Positions 18,012 through 27,567 of a DNA stretch of 64,000 nucleotides are shown here, in pieces. Under the pieces are notes generated by a model, which was given only the letters and a program-made list of their open reading frames with translations, was not told the DNA's origin and made no database searches. A program made the position numbers and the translations under genes. This stretch comes from Ramlibacter lithotrophicus (lineage in GTDB: Bacteria > Pseudomonadota > Gammaproteobacteria > Burkholderiales > Burkholderiaceae_C): positions 95,307 through 159,306 of the forward strand of contig NZ_VTOX01000012.1 of NCBI RefSeq assembly GCF_012184415.1, given 5' to 3'. The stretch's first letter is position 1. Each line of letters starts with the position of its first letter.

Positions 18012-18500
18012 TCAGCCGGTGATGAAGGTGGGCCACACCTGGAACTGCAGGTTCAGCAGCACGATGAACGCGAGGTAGCTTCCGATCGCCAGCACCGTGG
18101 CCAGGATGATCACTTCCTTCCACTTGAATTCGTCGCCCGCCATCGCGGCGATGAACGTGAGCCCGTAGATCGCGACGATGAGGCCCATCGCCGGAATGCC
18201 GAACCGGGGCAGCCCGCCGAGCAGGAGCCCGAACAGGATGTTGGAGCCGATGATGAAGCCCAGCGGCTTCCACGCCCACTTGCCGATCGGCTCGCCGTCC
18301 TCGGTCTCGACCACCATGGCCTCGAACACGATGAAGCCGCCGAGCGCGGTGAGCAGGATGCCGAGCAACAGCGGGAAGTAGCCGGGACCCATGCGCGCGC
18401 CTTCGCCGATGGTGTAGTTCGTCGCTCCCCATGCGAAGGCGATTCCGACCGCCATGAACATGAGGCCGGACCAGAAGTCCTTCTGGCTCTTGATTCTCAT
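18012..18500 (-). CDS. tctB: tripartite tricarboxylate transporter small permease TctB
   Basis: A 162-residue membrane protein of the TctB/DUF1468 family with four hydrophobic segments. The block TIGEGARMGPGYFPLLLGILLTALG is the typical early signature. The start at MRIKSQKDFWSGLMF was chosen because the family begins there, and GAGGAC lies upstream. It precedes tctA by 13 bp in one operon. Substrate depends on the missing TctC partner. Confidence 0.93.
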   Translation of the reverse strand: MRIKSQKDFWSGLMFMAVGIAFAWGATNYTIGEGARMGPGYFPLLLGILLTALGGFIVFEAMVVETEDGEPIGKWAWKPLGFIIGSNILFGLLLGGLPRFGIPAMGLIVAIYGLTFIAAMAGDEFKWKEVIILATVLAIGSYLAFIVLLNLQFQVWPTFITG

Positions 18501-18510
18501 GAAGTCCTCG

Positions 18511-18580
18511 AGACAAGAATGAAAGAAGGAATTGTCTGGCTCGGCCAGGGGCCTCCGGATGTGGATTCCACCTATCCGGA
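18511..18580. promoter_or_regulatory. inverted repeats between gspE-like gene and tctB
   Basis: Two symmetric elements lie in the 124 bp between the gspE-like stop and the tctB start. AGACAA / TTGTCT arms stand at 18511-18516 and 18532-18537, 15 bp apart. TCCGGAT / ATCCGGA arms stand at 18554-18560 and 18574-18580 and enclose GTGGATTCCAC. The outer one could end the gspE-like transcript, but no T run follows. Either could be an operator for tctBA. Function not shown. Confidence 0.4.
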
Positions 18581-18624
18581 TGAGCTTGCCATCCAAGGGT
18601 TTACCCTGGGACTGGACGGCCGCC

Positions 18625-20502
18625 TCACTCGAGCGGCGGCGTCGCGGTGAGCACTTCCTCGAGGGTGGTGAGGCCTTCGGCGACGCGCAGGGCACCGGCG
18701 AGCCGCAGCGGCCGCATCCCGTCGGCCACCGCCTGGCGGCGCAGGCTGTCGATGTCCGGCGACTGGTTCACTTTTTCCTTGAACTCCTGCGTGACGGCGA
18801 GGAGTTCGTACAGCCCCATGCGGCCGAGGAAGCCGGTCATGCGGCAGTCGACGCAGCCGACGGCGCGGTACGGCTGGTACCCGCCGGAGATCTTCCAGGG
18901 CTTGACGATCGCATCGAGCGCCTCCCGGGAGGCGCCGTCGTCGGGCTTGCGGCACTGGCGGCACAAGGTCCGCACCAGGCGCTGCGCCAGCACCCCGAGC
19001 AAGGTGGCGTTGACCAGGTACGGTGCCACGCCCAGCTCCAGCAGGCGAGTGACGGCCGACGGGGCGTCGTTGGTGTGCAGCGTCGTGAACACCAGGTGGC
19101 CGGTCAGGGCCGCCTGGATCGCCATTTCGGCGGTCGCGAGGTCGCGGATCTCGCCCACCATGATGATGTCCGGGTCCTGCCGCATCAGCGAACGCAGGCC
19201 CTCGGCGAAGCCGAAGTCGAGCTGCGGCTGCACCTGCGTCTGGTTGAAGGCCGGCTCGATCATCTCGATCGGGTCCTCCACGGTGCTCACGTTCACCTCC
19301 TCGGTCGCCAGGCGCTTGAGCGTGGAATAGAGGGTGGTCGTCTTGCCGGAGCCGGTCGGGCCCGTGACCAGCACGATGCCCGACGGGCGCTTGACCAGCG
19401 ACTCCCAGCGCTGCGCGTCGTGTTGCGAGAAGCCCAGCGCGTCCAGGTCCTTCACGGCCGTGTCCGGGTCGAAGATCCGCATCACCATCTTCTCGCCGAA
19501 GGCCGTCGGCAGCGTCGACAGCCGCATCTCGATTTCGTCGCCCGCGGCAGCCGCCGCCGGGCCGCCCCAAGGCGGCTGAGCCCCCCCGGGGGGCAGCGCA
19601 GCGGCCTCGGCCGCCAGCGTGGGGGCCCTGGCTCTTCGGGTCTTGATGCGGCCGTCCTGCGGCCGGCGCTTCTCGACGACGTCCATGCGGCCCAGCAGCT
19701 TGATGCGGGCGATCATGGCGTTCAACACGCCCATCGGCATCTGGTAGACCGGGTGCAGCACGCCGTCGATGCGGAACCGGATCACGCCCTGCTCGCGGCG
19801 CGGCTCCAGGTGGATGTCGCTGGCGCGCTGGTCGAAGGCATAGGTCCACAGCCAGTCGACCACCTGCACCACGCCCTGGTCGTTGGCGTCCAGCTGCTTG
19901 TTGCTGCGCCCGAGCTCCACCAGTTGCTCGAAGCTCGCCGCGCCGCTGCTGCCGCCGGAGCGCTGCGCGGCCCGCACCGACTTCGCCAGCGCGAAGAACT
20001 CGGCGGTGAAGCGATGCAGCTCCTGCGGACTGGCGAGCACCCTGCGCACCTTGCGCCGCGACTGGCGCTCGACCTCGTCCACCCAGTCGGTGAGAAACGG
20101 CTCGGCGGTCGCCACCACCACCTCGCCGGCCGTCACCTGCACCGGCAGCACGCGATGGCGCTCGGCGTACGCGGCGCTCATGGTGTCCGCGACTTTCGCC
20201 ACGTCCACCTTGAGCGGGTCGATGCGCAGGTATTCCAGGCCGCTGCGCCGCGCCAGCCACTCGGTCAGCGACTCGATGTCCAGCGGCTTGCCGTCGACCG
20301 CGCGCGCCATCGCCACCGCCGCCAGCCGCACCAGCGGGTGCTGCACGCTCTCCGCCTGGGAGCAGCGCGCGATCGTGCGGCGCGCCTCGTCGGGCGAGAT
20401 GACGCCGTCCTGGCTGAGCCATTCGACCAGCGTGCGCCAGTCGATCGGTCCCTCGCGCGGAACGCCGCGCTCGGCGGCGCGGGGCTTGGGGGCTGGACTC
20501 AT
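18625..20502 (-). CDS. GspE/PulE-type secretion or pilus ATPase
   Basis: A 625-residue hexameric traffic ATPase of the type II secretion / type IV pilus family. An N-terminal MshEN/GspE_N-type domain (about 20-165) is followed by the ATPase core. The core has RASDIHLEPR (226-235), Walker A GPTGSGKTTT (381-390), the Asp box, Walker B IIMVGEIRD (446-454) and the zinc-type pairs CRQC (514-517) and CVDC (550-553). Odd feature: about 32 residues (289-320, rich in A, P and G) split the conserved run that normally joins QDGRIKTR to GDEIEMRLSTLPT. The insert comes from a palindromic DNA repeat. The start overlaps the upstream methyltransferase-like gene by 4 bp. No other secretion gene is adjacent. 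Confidence 0.9.
   Translation of the reverse strand: MSPAPKPRAAERGVPREGPIDWRTLVEWLSQDGVISPDEARRTIARCSQAESVQHPLVRLAAVAMARAVDGKPLDIESLTEWLARRSGLEYLRIDPLKVDVAKVADTMSAAYAERHRVLPVQVTAGEVVVATAEPFLTDWVDEVERQSRRKVRRVLASPQELHRFTAEFFALAKSVRAAQRSGGSSGAASFEQLVELGRSNKQLDANDQGVVQVVDWLWTYAFDQRASDIHLEPRREQGVIRFRIDGVLHPVYQMPMGVLNAMIARIKLLGRMDVVEKRRPQDGRIKTRRARAPTLAAEAAALPPGGAQPPWGGPAAAAAGDEIEMRLSTLPTAFGEKMVMRIFDPDTAVKDLDALGFSQHDAQRWESLVKRPSGIVLVTGPTGSGKTTTLYSTLKRLATEEVNVSTVEDPIEMIEPAFNQTQVQPQLDFGFAEGLRSLMRQDPDIIMVGEIRDLATAEMAIQAALTGHLVFTTLHTNDAPSAVTRLLELGVAPYLVNATLLGVLAQRLVRTLCRQCRKPDDGASREALDAIVKPWKISGGYQPYRAVGCVDCRMTGFLGRMGLYELLAVTQEFKEKVNQSPDIDSLRRQAVADGMRPLRLAGALRVAEGLTTLEEVLTATPPLE
19557..19632. repeat. 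palindromic REP-like element inside the gspE-like gene
   Basis: About 75 bp made of three hairpins in a row: GCCGCC-CCAA-GGCGGC (19561-19576), a C-run/G-run stem around 19581-19593, and GCGGCC-TC-GGCCGC near 19600-19613, followed by GTGGGGGCC. This layout resembles an intergenic repeat common in Comamonadaceae (recollection). Here it is read in frame and adds about 30 residues to the ATPase. Confidence 0.75.
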
Positions 20503-21263
20503 GCTGGATCCACCGGCTTGAAGACCTTCAGCCACTTGCGCGCGGGCAGGCCCCAGCGCGAGTGGATCGCTTCGGCGCGCTGTGGCAGCAGGCCGCGTTC
20601 GGGCCGCGCCGGGGTGCGCAGCGCCAGCACGATGGTGTTGCCCTCGCGCGTGGGCCGAAAAGCCCAGGTCGCCTCGCGCCCGAACACCGACGCGATCGTC
20701 TCGAGGCTTCGCTCGAAGCTCGACGAGCGGCCGAACAGGTTCACGGTCATGCAGCCGTCGTCGGTCAGCAGCCGCCGGCAATCGGCATAGAAGTCGGCGC
20801 TGTCGAGCACGGGCGCCGCCGCCTCCTCGTCGTAGAGGTCCACCTGCAGCGCGTCGACGGTGCCGTGGCGCGCCTCGTCGGCCACCACCTGGGCGGCGTC
20901 GCCGAGGATGACCGTCAAGCGGGCGTCATCCCCCGGCAACTTGAACCAGAGCCGGCAGGCCGCGACGACCTGCGGGTTCAGCTCGACCGCCGTGGTCCGC
21001 ATCTTCAGTTTCCTGTAGCTGAACTTGGTGAGCGCGGCCGCGCCCAACCCGAGCTGCATGGCATGCCGCCGCGCCACGGAGTCCGGCTCCACGAACAGCA
21101 GCCAGGCCATCATCCGCTGCACGTATTCGAGCTCGATGTCGAACGGCCGGTCCAGCAGCATGGAACCCTGCACCCATTCGGTTCCCAGGTGCAGGTAGCG
21201 CACGTCGCCCTGGTCGGAGAAGTTGACTTCGGGCAGGCCGGCGGGGGTGGGTCGGGCGTTCAC
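20499..21263 (-). CDS. spermidine-synthase-like SAM-fold protein
   Basis: A 254-residue protein with the fold of polyamine aminopropyltransferases. It has a nucleotide-binding stretch LGLGAAALTKF, the acidic strand end TAVELNPQVV, and ALQVDLYDEEAAAP where the reaction-site acidic residues would stand. The N-terminal tetramerisation region of true spermidine synthases is short or missing. It may be an aminopropyltransferase relative or a methyltransferase-like protein of unknown substrate. It is flanked by 4-bp overlaps with tatD upstream and the gspE-like gene downstream, so the three are one operon. Confidence 0.85.
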   Translation of the reverse strand: MNARPTPAGLPEVNFSDQGDVRYLHLGTEWVQGSMLLDRPFDIELEYVQRMMAWLLFVEPDSVARRHAMQLGLGAAALTKFSYRKLKMRTTAVELNPQVVAACRLWFKLPGDDARLTVILGDAAQVVADEARHGTVDALQVDLYDEEAAAPVLDSADFYADCRRLLTDDGCMTVNLFGRSSSFERSLETIASVFGREATWAFRPTREGNTIVLALRTPARPERGLLPQRAEAIHSRWGLPARKWLKVFKPVDPA

Positions 21264-22132
21264 TGCCCGTGATTATCGCCACCGGCGGATGAGGAGCCCG
21301 CGCCGGCGCGTTCCGCCAGCAGCGGCGCCAGCTTCGGCAACGCTGCCGCTGCGTTGGCACGGGCCGCCTGCGCGAGGTCCTGCTCGGGCATGCCGCGCAG
21401 CGCGGCGAGCACCGCGCCGATGCGCGGCAGCTCGCCGGGCTCGTTGCGGCCCTGGCCAGCGCCGGCGGCTCGCTGCGCGGCCGTGCGATAGATCCACTGC
21501 GGCGGGATGTCCGGCGCATCGGTTTCGACCACCAGGGCCGACAGCGGCAGTTCGGCGGCGAGCCGGCGGACCTGCAGCGCCCGCTCGTAGCTGATCGTGC
21601 CGCCGAAGCCGAGGCGGAAACCGAGCTTGACGAATTCGTCGGCCTGCTGGCGGCTGCCGTTGAACGCGTGCGCGATGCCGCCGACGCCGGCCACGCGCAG
21701 GTGCTTGAGCAGCGCGTCGGCCGAGCGCCGCACATGCAGGATCACCGGCAGGCCATGGCGCGCGGCCAGCCGCAGCTGTTGTGCGAGGAACTGCTCCTGG
21801 CGCTCGCGCTGCGGTGCATCGCCGAAGAAGTCGAGGCCGATCTCGCCGACGGCGACCAGGCGCGGATCGCCGCGGGACTGCCGCAAGGCTTCGTCGAGCC
21901 GCTCCAGGTCCCCGGGATCGGCGCGGTCGACATGGAGCGGATGGATGCCCAGCGCATAACTGTCGTCGTGGCGGGCGGCAAGGTCGCGCACGGCACCGAA
22001 CGTCGCCACGTCCACCGCCGGCAGCACGCAGTGCGCCACGCCGGCAGCGCGCGCTCTCGCGCGCACCGCGTCACGGTCGGGCGCGAATTCGGGCGCGTCC
22101 AGGTGGCAATGTGTATCAATCCACGCCGTCAT
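21260..22132 (-). CDS. tatD: TatD-family metal-dependent hydrolase / DNase
   Basis: A 290-residue TIM-barrel hydrolase. The metal ligands are visible in WIDTHCHLD at the N-terminus, GEIGLDF, VILHVRRS, HAFNGS and the late VVETDAPDIPP. Family members are 3'-5' exonucleases or DNases linked to repair. The ATG at 22132 starts exactly at the barrel's first strand; a TTG 18 bp earlier is less likely. It is the first gene of the tatD / spermidine-synthase-like / gspE-like operon and is divergent from the protease gene at 22214. Confidence 0.93.
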   Translation of the reverse strand: MTAWIDTHCHLDAPEFAPDRDAVRARARAAGVAHCVLPAVDVATFGAVRDLAARHDDSYALGIHPLHVDRADPGDLERLDEALRQSRGDPRLVAVGEIGLDFFGDAPQRERQEQFLAQQLRLAARHGLPVILHVRRSADALLKHLRVAGVGGIAHAFNGSRQQADEFVKLGFRLGFGGTISYERALQVRRLAAELPLSALVVETDAPDIPPQWIYRTAAQRAAGAGQGRNEPGELPRIGAVLAALRGMPEQDLAQAARANAAAALPKLAPLLAERAGAGSSSAGGDNHGQ

Positions 22133-22213
22133 CGCACCATGATGCCGCAAGCCGTGCAGGGCCGCGCAAAGCGTGATACCGTTGATCGACAGTGTGAATC
22201 AGGCAGGTGAACG

Positions 22214-23239
22214 ATGCGCAGGCCCTCCCTCTACAGCTCAAGCCGCTCGGGACGGTCCGGGCAGGACGGTTCAAGCGCCGGCACGGCAGCAGCCGGGCAC
22301 GCGCCTGAAGACACCGCGGCGGCCGCCGCGCCGCCGGCTGCGGCAGTCCGCCGCCGGCACTTCTCCGTGACCAGCCCGGCCCTGATGTGGGCCGCGATCC
22401 TGCTGCTGGCGGGCGCCCTCGCATTCGTCCTCACGCTCGGGCTGCACACGGGCCAGCGCAAGCTGACGCAGGACGACATCAACGCGGCCGTGATGAAGAC
22501 GCTCGAGACGCAGGTGATGCCGTCCGAATACGCGCGTGCGTACGACAACATCCGCCCGTCGGTGGTGCGCGTGGTGAGTTACGTGAACAAGAGCCGGCTG
22601 AAGGACCACAAGGAAGGCGGCGCAAGCGGCGCGGGCGCCGCCAAGCCCAAGCCGCTCGGCTCCGCCACCGTCGAGCCGCCCGCCAAGAGCGAGGACGAGG
22701 TCGAGCACGGTGTGGGGACCGGCGTCGTGATCATCGACAAGGGCGTGATCCTCACCAACCTGCACGTGGTCTCGGGCGCCGACCGGATCTCGGTGACGTT
22801 CTCGGACGGACTGCAGGCCGACGCGTCGATCAGCGGCGTGCAGCCGGAGAACGACCTCGCGGTGCTGCAGGCCAGCAAGATCCCCGACGACATGATCGCG
22901 GCCACGATGCGCTCCACCGCCGACCTCGGGCCCGGCGACCGGGTGCTGGCCGTGGGCTTTCCGTTCGGCATCGGCCCGTCGGCGTCCGCGGGGATCGTGT
23001 CCGGCCTGAAGCGGGCCTTCCGCTCGCCCGAGGGCAAGCACGAGATGACCAACCTGATCCAGTTCGACGCGGCTGCCAACCCGGGCAATTCCGGGGGGCC
23101 GCTCGTGACGATGGACGGCGAGGTGGTGGGCATCGTCACCGCCATCCTCAACCCGACCCCCGCGCGCACGTTCCTCGGCATCGGCTTCGCCGTGCCGATC
23201 GAGAACGCCGCGGCGGCCGCCGGCCTGCCGCCGTTCTGA
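22214..23239 (+). CDS. membrane-anchored trypsin-like serine protease (S1C/HtrA type, no PDZ)
   Basis: A 341-residue protein. A low-complexity Ala/Pro-rich cytosolic N-terminus is followed by one membrane segment (about 55-76). The protease domain then faces the periplasm. The catalytic triad is complete: H184 in LTNLHVV, D214 in ENDLAVL and S293 in NPGNSGGPL. A 30-residue Lys/Pro/Gly-rich insert precedes the first barrel (about 130-160). The domain ends right after the barrel, with no PDZ domain, so it differs from DegP/DegS. It is followed after 55 bp by moxR / DUF58 / VWA genes on the same strand. A role in envelope quality control with that set is an inference. Confidence 0.9.
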   Translation: MRRPSLYSSSRSGRSGQDGSSAGTAAAGHAPEDTAAAAAPPAAAVRRRHFSVTSPALMWAAILLLAGALAFVLTLGLHTGQRKLTQDDINAAVMKTLETQVMPSEYARAYDNIRPSVVRVVSYVNKSRLKDHKEGGASGAGAAKPKPLGSATVEPPAKSEDEVEHGVGTGVVIIDKGVILTNLHVVSGADRISVTFSDGLQADASISGVQPENDLAVLQASKIPDDMIAATMRSTADLGPGDRVLAVGFPFGIGPSASAGIVSGLKRAFRSPEGKHEMTNLIQFDAAANPGNSGGPLVTMDGEVVGIVTAILNPTPARTFLGIGFAVPIENAAAAAGLPPF

Positions 23240-23294
23240 GCGCGGCCGCCGGCCCCGAATCCGACACAGCCCCAGCCCCCAGGGAAGGAGACCC

Positions 23295-24282
<988 letters not shown>

Positions 24283-24302
<20 letters not shown>

Positions 24303-25296
24303 CGCTTCGCCGACACGAAACGCGGCGCGGGGCGCCGCGAACTTGGGCGCGGCGACAGGCGCCGCGACGCCGCCTGGGGAGGCCGAGCACGTCCTGCGGC
24401 GCCTCGAGTGGACCGCCATCCGGCGCCTGGACGGCCTGCTGCAAGGCGACTACCGCACGCTGCTGCGCGGCTCGGGCCTGGACCTGGCCGACCTGCGGGA
24501 GTACCAGCACCACGACGACGTGCGCCACATCGACTGGAACGTGACGGCGCGCCTGCAGGTTCCCCACGTCCGCGTGTTCACCGAGGACCGGGAGATGGCC
24601 GCCTGGTTCCTGCTGGACCTGAGCCCCTCGGTCGACTTCGGCTCGGGGGAGCAGCGCAAGCGCAACGTGTCGGCCGAATTCGTGACGGTGCTGGCCAGGA
24701 TGTTGACGCGGCACGGCAACCGCGTCGGCGCCATGCTGTACGGCAGCGGCGTCGACACCGTGATCCCCGCGCGCGGCGGCAGGCGCCACGTCCTGCACCT
24801 GTTGCACAGCATGCAGCACCGCCCGGTGACGCCCGAAGGCCGGGTCACCCGGCTGCGCGACCTGCTGGAATCGGGCTCGAACCTGGTCAAGCGGCGCTCC
24901 ACGGTGTTCGTGGTCTCCGACTTCATCAGCGAGCCCGGCTGGGAGCGCCCGCTGGCCCTGCTGGCGCGGCGGCACGAGGTCGTCGCGGTGCGGGTGGTCG
25001 ATCCGCTCGAGCTGGACCTGCCCGACCTCGGGCTGCTCACCATGCGCGACGCCGAGACCGGCGAGCAGGTGCTGGTGGACACCCACGACGCCGGCTTTCG
25101 CAAGCGCTTCGCGCGGATCGCGGCTCAGCGCGAGGCCGAACTGCGCGAAGGCTTCGTGCGCGCCGGCGTCGACGTGCTCGAACTCTCCACCGACGACGAT
25201 CTGGTGCAGGCCGTCGTCCGCTTCACCGACATGCGCAAACGCCGCGCGCGGCTCGCGGCGGGCGGCGGCCTCCCGGCGCACCTGCGGGCGGCCTGA
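24283..25296 (+). CDS. DUF58 domain protein
   Basis: A 337-residue protein with the DUF58 signature in the first half: LREYQHHDDVRHIDWNVTAR, then VRVFTEDREMAAWFLLDLSPS. The second half has a VWA-like fold (VVSDFISEPGW). No membrane segment is seen, so it should be cytosolic and near the membrane. It overlaps the end of moxR and is followed after 18 bp by a VWA gene. DUF58 proteins always travel with MoxR and VWA partners, but their exact job is unknown. Confidence 0.92.
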
Positions 25297-25314
25297 CTTC
25301 GCGGAGGACCACCC

Positions 25315-26355
25315 ATGAATTTCCTCTGGCCCGAATTCCTCTGGCTGCTGCTGGCGGTGCCGCTGCTGGTGGCGCTCTATGTCTGGCTGTTGCGGCGCAA
25401 GAAGAAGACCGCGCTGCGCTACGCCTCGCTGTCCATCGTCAAGGAGGCGCTGGGCCCGGGGCAGACGATCCGGCGCCACGTCCCGCCGGCCCTCTTCCTG
25501 CTGGCGCTGGTGGCGATGCTGGTCGCGGCGGCGCGGCCGCAGGCGGTGGTCACGCTGCCGTCGAACCAGCAGACGATCATCCTGGCGATGGACGTTTCGG
25601 GCAGCATGCGGGCCACCGACGTGCAGCCGAGCCGCCTGGTGGCGGCGCAGAACGCCGCCAAGGCCTTCCTGGCCGAGCTGCCCAGGCACGTCAAGGTGGG
25701 CATCGTCGCCTTCGCCGGTTCGGCGCAAGTGGCCCAGCTGCCCACCACGAACCGCGAGGACCTGGTCACGGCCATCGACCGCTTCCAGCTGCAGCGCGCC
25801 ACGGCCACCGGCAACGCGATCGTGATCTCGCTGGCGACCCTGTTCCCCGACGCCGGGATCGACCTGCAGTCGCTTCAGGGCGGACGGGAGCGCCAGCGCG
25901 GCTTCGCGATCGACGGCGAGCGCAAGGAGAAGAAGGAGTTCACTCCGGTTCCGCCCGGCTCGTACAGCTCGGCGGCGATCATCATGCTGACCGACGGCCA
26001 GCGCACGACCGGCGTCGACCCGCTGGAGGCCGCCAAGATGGCCGCCGAGCGCGGCATCCGGGTGTACACCGTCGGCATCGGCACCGTCGACGGCGAGACG
26101 ATCGGCTTCGAAGGCTGGTCCATGCGGGTCCGGCTGGACGAGGAAACGCTCAAGGCGATCGCGACCAAGACCAGCGCCGATTACTTCTATGCCGGCACCG
26201 CGAACGACCTGAAGAAGGTGTACGAAACGCTGAGTTCCCGGCTGACCGTGGAAAAGCGCGAAACCGAGGTGTCCGCCCTGTTCGCCATGGCGGCGGCGGT
26301 ATTGGCCCTCCTTTCGGCCGGGTTATCGTTGTTGTGGTTCAACCGGATCCTCTGA
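25315..26355 (+). CDS. BatA-like VWA domain membrane protein
   Basis: A 346-residue protein. Two hydrophobic segments lie at the N-terminus (about 4-25 and 57-72) and one at the C-terminus (about 318-340). Between them is a von Willebrand A domain with the metal site DVSGSM (D93) and TDGQRTTG. An insert of about 40 residues rich in charged residues (near 190-220) interrupts the VWA fold. This is the BatA layout. The BatB, BatC and BatD genes often found with it are absent, so this is a minimal set. The GGAGG before the ATG is a good ribosome site. Confidence 0.92.
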   Translation: MNFLWPEFLWLLLAVPLLVALYVWLLRRKKKTALRYASLSIVKEALGPGQTIRRHVPPALFLLALVAMLVAAARPQAVVTLPSNQQTIILAMDVSGSMRATDVQPSRLVAAQNAAKAFLAELPRHVKVGIVAFAGSAQVAQLPTTNREDLVTAIDRFQLQRATATGNAIVISLATLFPDAGIDLQSLQGGRERQRGFAIDGERKEKKEFTPVPPGSYSSAAIIMLTDGQRTTGVDPLEAAKMAAERGIRVYTVGIGTVDGETIGFEGWSMRVRLDEETLKAIATKTSADYFYAGTANDLKKVYETLSSRLTVEKRETEVSALFAMAAAVLALLSAGLSLLWFNRIL

Positions 26356-26468
26356 CGCACCTGCGGCGTGCATAAGAAGCACCGCTGTTGCTTCGTGACG
26401 TCGCAGTCCTTCGATCTGATGAAAACCCGTGTTGAGCGCCATCGCCCGCTCGGGTTACATTAACTTAC

Positions 26469-26750
26469 ATGACACCCAGCGAGTTTGCCGAGGACGAGTT
26501 TGCCGAATGGGACGAGGCCCTGCTGGCCCAGCGCATGGCGGAGCGGGCCCTGGAGGCGGCACTGCCTACTGCCTCGCCCGACGAACTGGCGGCGCTGCTG
26601 GGGCAGGTGCGCGCCCTGCGAACCCGGGCCGACCTCATGCTGGCCGACGCCGTGCAGTTGAAATGCTCGTACCGCGACTCGAAGATGGCCGCCCTCGAAT
26701 CCTGGGAGACCGACGCGCCGCCGGTCTGGCGCTCTGGCCGGCGCTCCTGA
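26469..26750 (+). CDS. hypothetical protein, small and acidic
   Basis: A 93-residue reading frame starting MTPSEFAEDEFAEWDEAL. Third codon positions are strongly G or C, as in neighbouring genes, which supports coding. Residues 15-70 look helical (Ala, Leu, Glu, Arg rich). No family was recognised. It lies 113 bp after the VWA gene on the same strand and ends 22 bp before a convergent SDR gene. The tract upstream (26380-26468) is less G+C rich and could hold a promoter. It may be independent of the moxR set. Confidence 0.5.
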   Translation: MTPSEFAEDEFAEWDEALLAQRMAERALEAALPTASPDELAALLGQVRALRTRADLMLADAVQLKCSYRDSKMAALESWETDAPPVWRSGRRS

Positions 26751-26771
26751 CGCAGCGCTCCTGACCAGACG

Positions 26772-27557
26772 TCAGCTGCCCTGCCGCACTCGCTCGGACC
26801 TGGCCCGCAGCTTGCGCATCCCACCCAGCCACCGCCCCACGTCGGCTGTCTTCCCTCGCAGATAGTCCAGCACTTCGGGATGCGGCAGCACGAGGAAACG
26901 CTCGTCGCGCATCGCCTCGATGACGTCGTCGGCGACCTGCTCGGGCGTGACCATGTTCTCCTGCAGGAAGCTCTTGCGGTCGCCCTCCTTGCCCATGAGC
27001 ATCGGCGTGCGCACGCCTTGCGGGCAGAGGCAGCTCACCCGGATGCCCTTGTCGCCGTACTGGATGGACAGCCATTCGGCCAGCGCGACCGCGGCGTGCT
27101 TGGTGACCGCGTAGACCGCCGACTCCGGGTGCGAGAGCAGCCCGGCCGCCGAGGCGGTCTGCAACAGGTAGCCCTCCCCGCGTTCCAGCATCTGCGGCAC
27201 CACGGCCCGCGCGCCGTACACGTGTGCCATCAGGTTGACATCCCACAGCCGCTGCCAGTCGCCGTTGCTCGCCTGGAGGCCGCCGCCGGTCGCCACGCCC
27301 GCGTTGGAGCACAGCACGTCGACCCGGCCGAAGTGGTCCGTGGCCCGCGCGATCAGCGCCTGTACCTCCGATTCGATCGAGACGTCGGTGCGCACGGCCA
27401 GGCCGCCTGCCTGGGCCGCGACGGCCCGGGCCTGTGCTTCGTCGAGGTCCGCGACGACGACCCCGGCGGCACCCTCCTGCGCGAAGCGGCGTGCCAGCGC
27501 GGCGCCGATGCCCGATGCGCCGCCGGTCACGACGACGACCTTGCCCTTGATCTCCAT
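26772..27557 (-). CDS. SDR-family oxidoreductase
   Basis: A 261-residue short-chain dehydrogenase/reductase. The cofactor loop TGGASGIG, NAG, and active site S...YAVTK (in SAAGLLSHPESAVYAVTKHA) are all present, so it should be a working NAD(P)-dependent alcohol/keto enzyme. AGGGGAC lies just before the ATG. It is the last gene of the left fatty-acid operon, 10 bp after the phosphotransferase gene. A hydroxyacyl or alcohol intermediate of that pathway is the likely substrate (inference). Confidence 0.93.
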   Translation of the reverse strand: MEIKGKVVVVTGGASGIGAALARRFAQEGAAGVVVADLDEAQARAVAAQAGGLAVRTDVSIESEVQALIARATDHFGRVDVLCSNAGVATGGGLQASNGDWQRLWDVNLMAHVYGARAVVPQMLERGEGYLLQTASAAGLLSHPESAVYAVTKHAAVALAEWLSIQYGDKGIRVSCLCPQGVRTPMLMGKEGDRKSFLQENMVTPEQVADDVIEAMRDERFLVLPHPEVLDYLRGKTADVGRWLGGMRKLRARSERVRQGS

Positions 27558-27567
27558 GATGTCCCCT

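Noticed and set aside
22133..22150. TTG start 18 bp upstream for tatD
   Set aside because: The ATG at 22132 begins exactly with the first strand carrying the HxH metal motif.
26465..26824. 119-codon minus-strand frame opposite the small gene at 26469
   Set aside because: Ser/Arg-rich mirror composition; the plus-strand frame has the better codon pattern.
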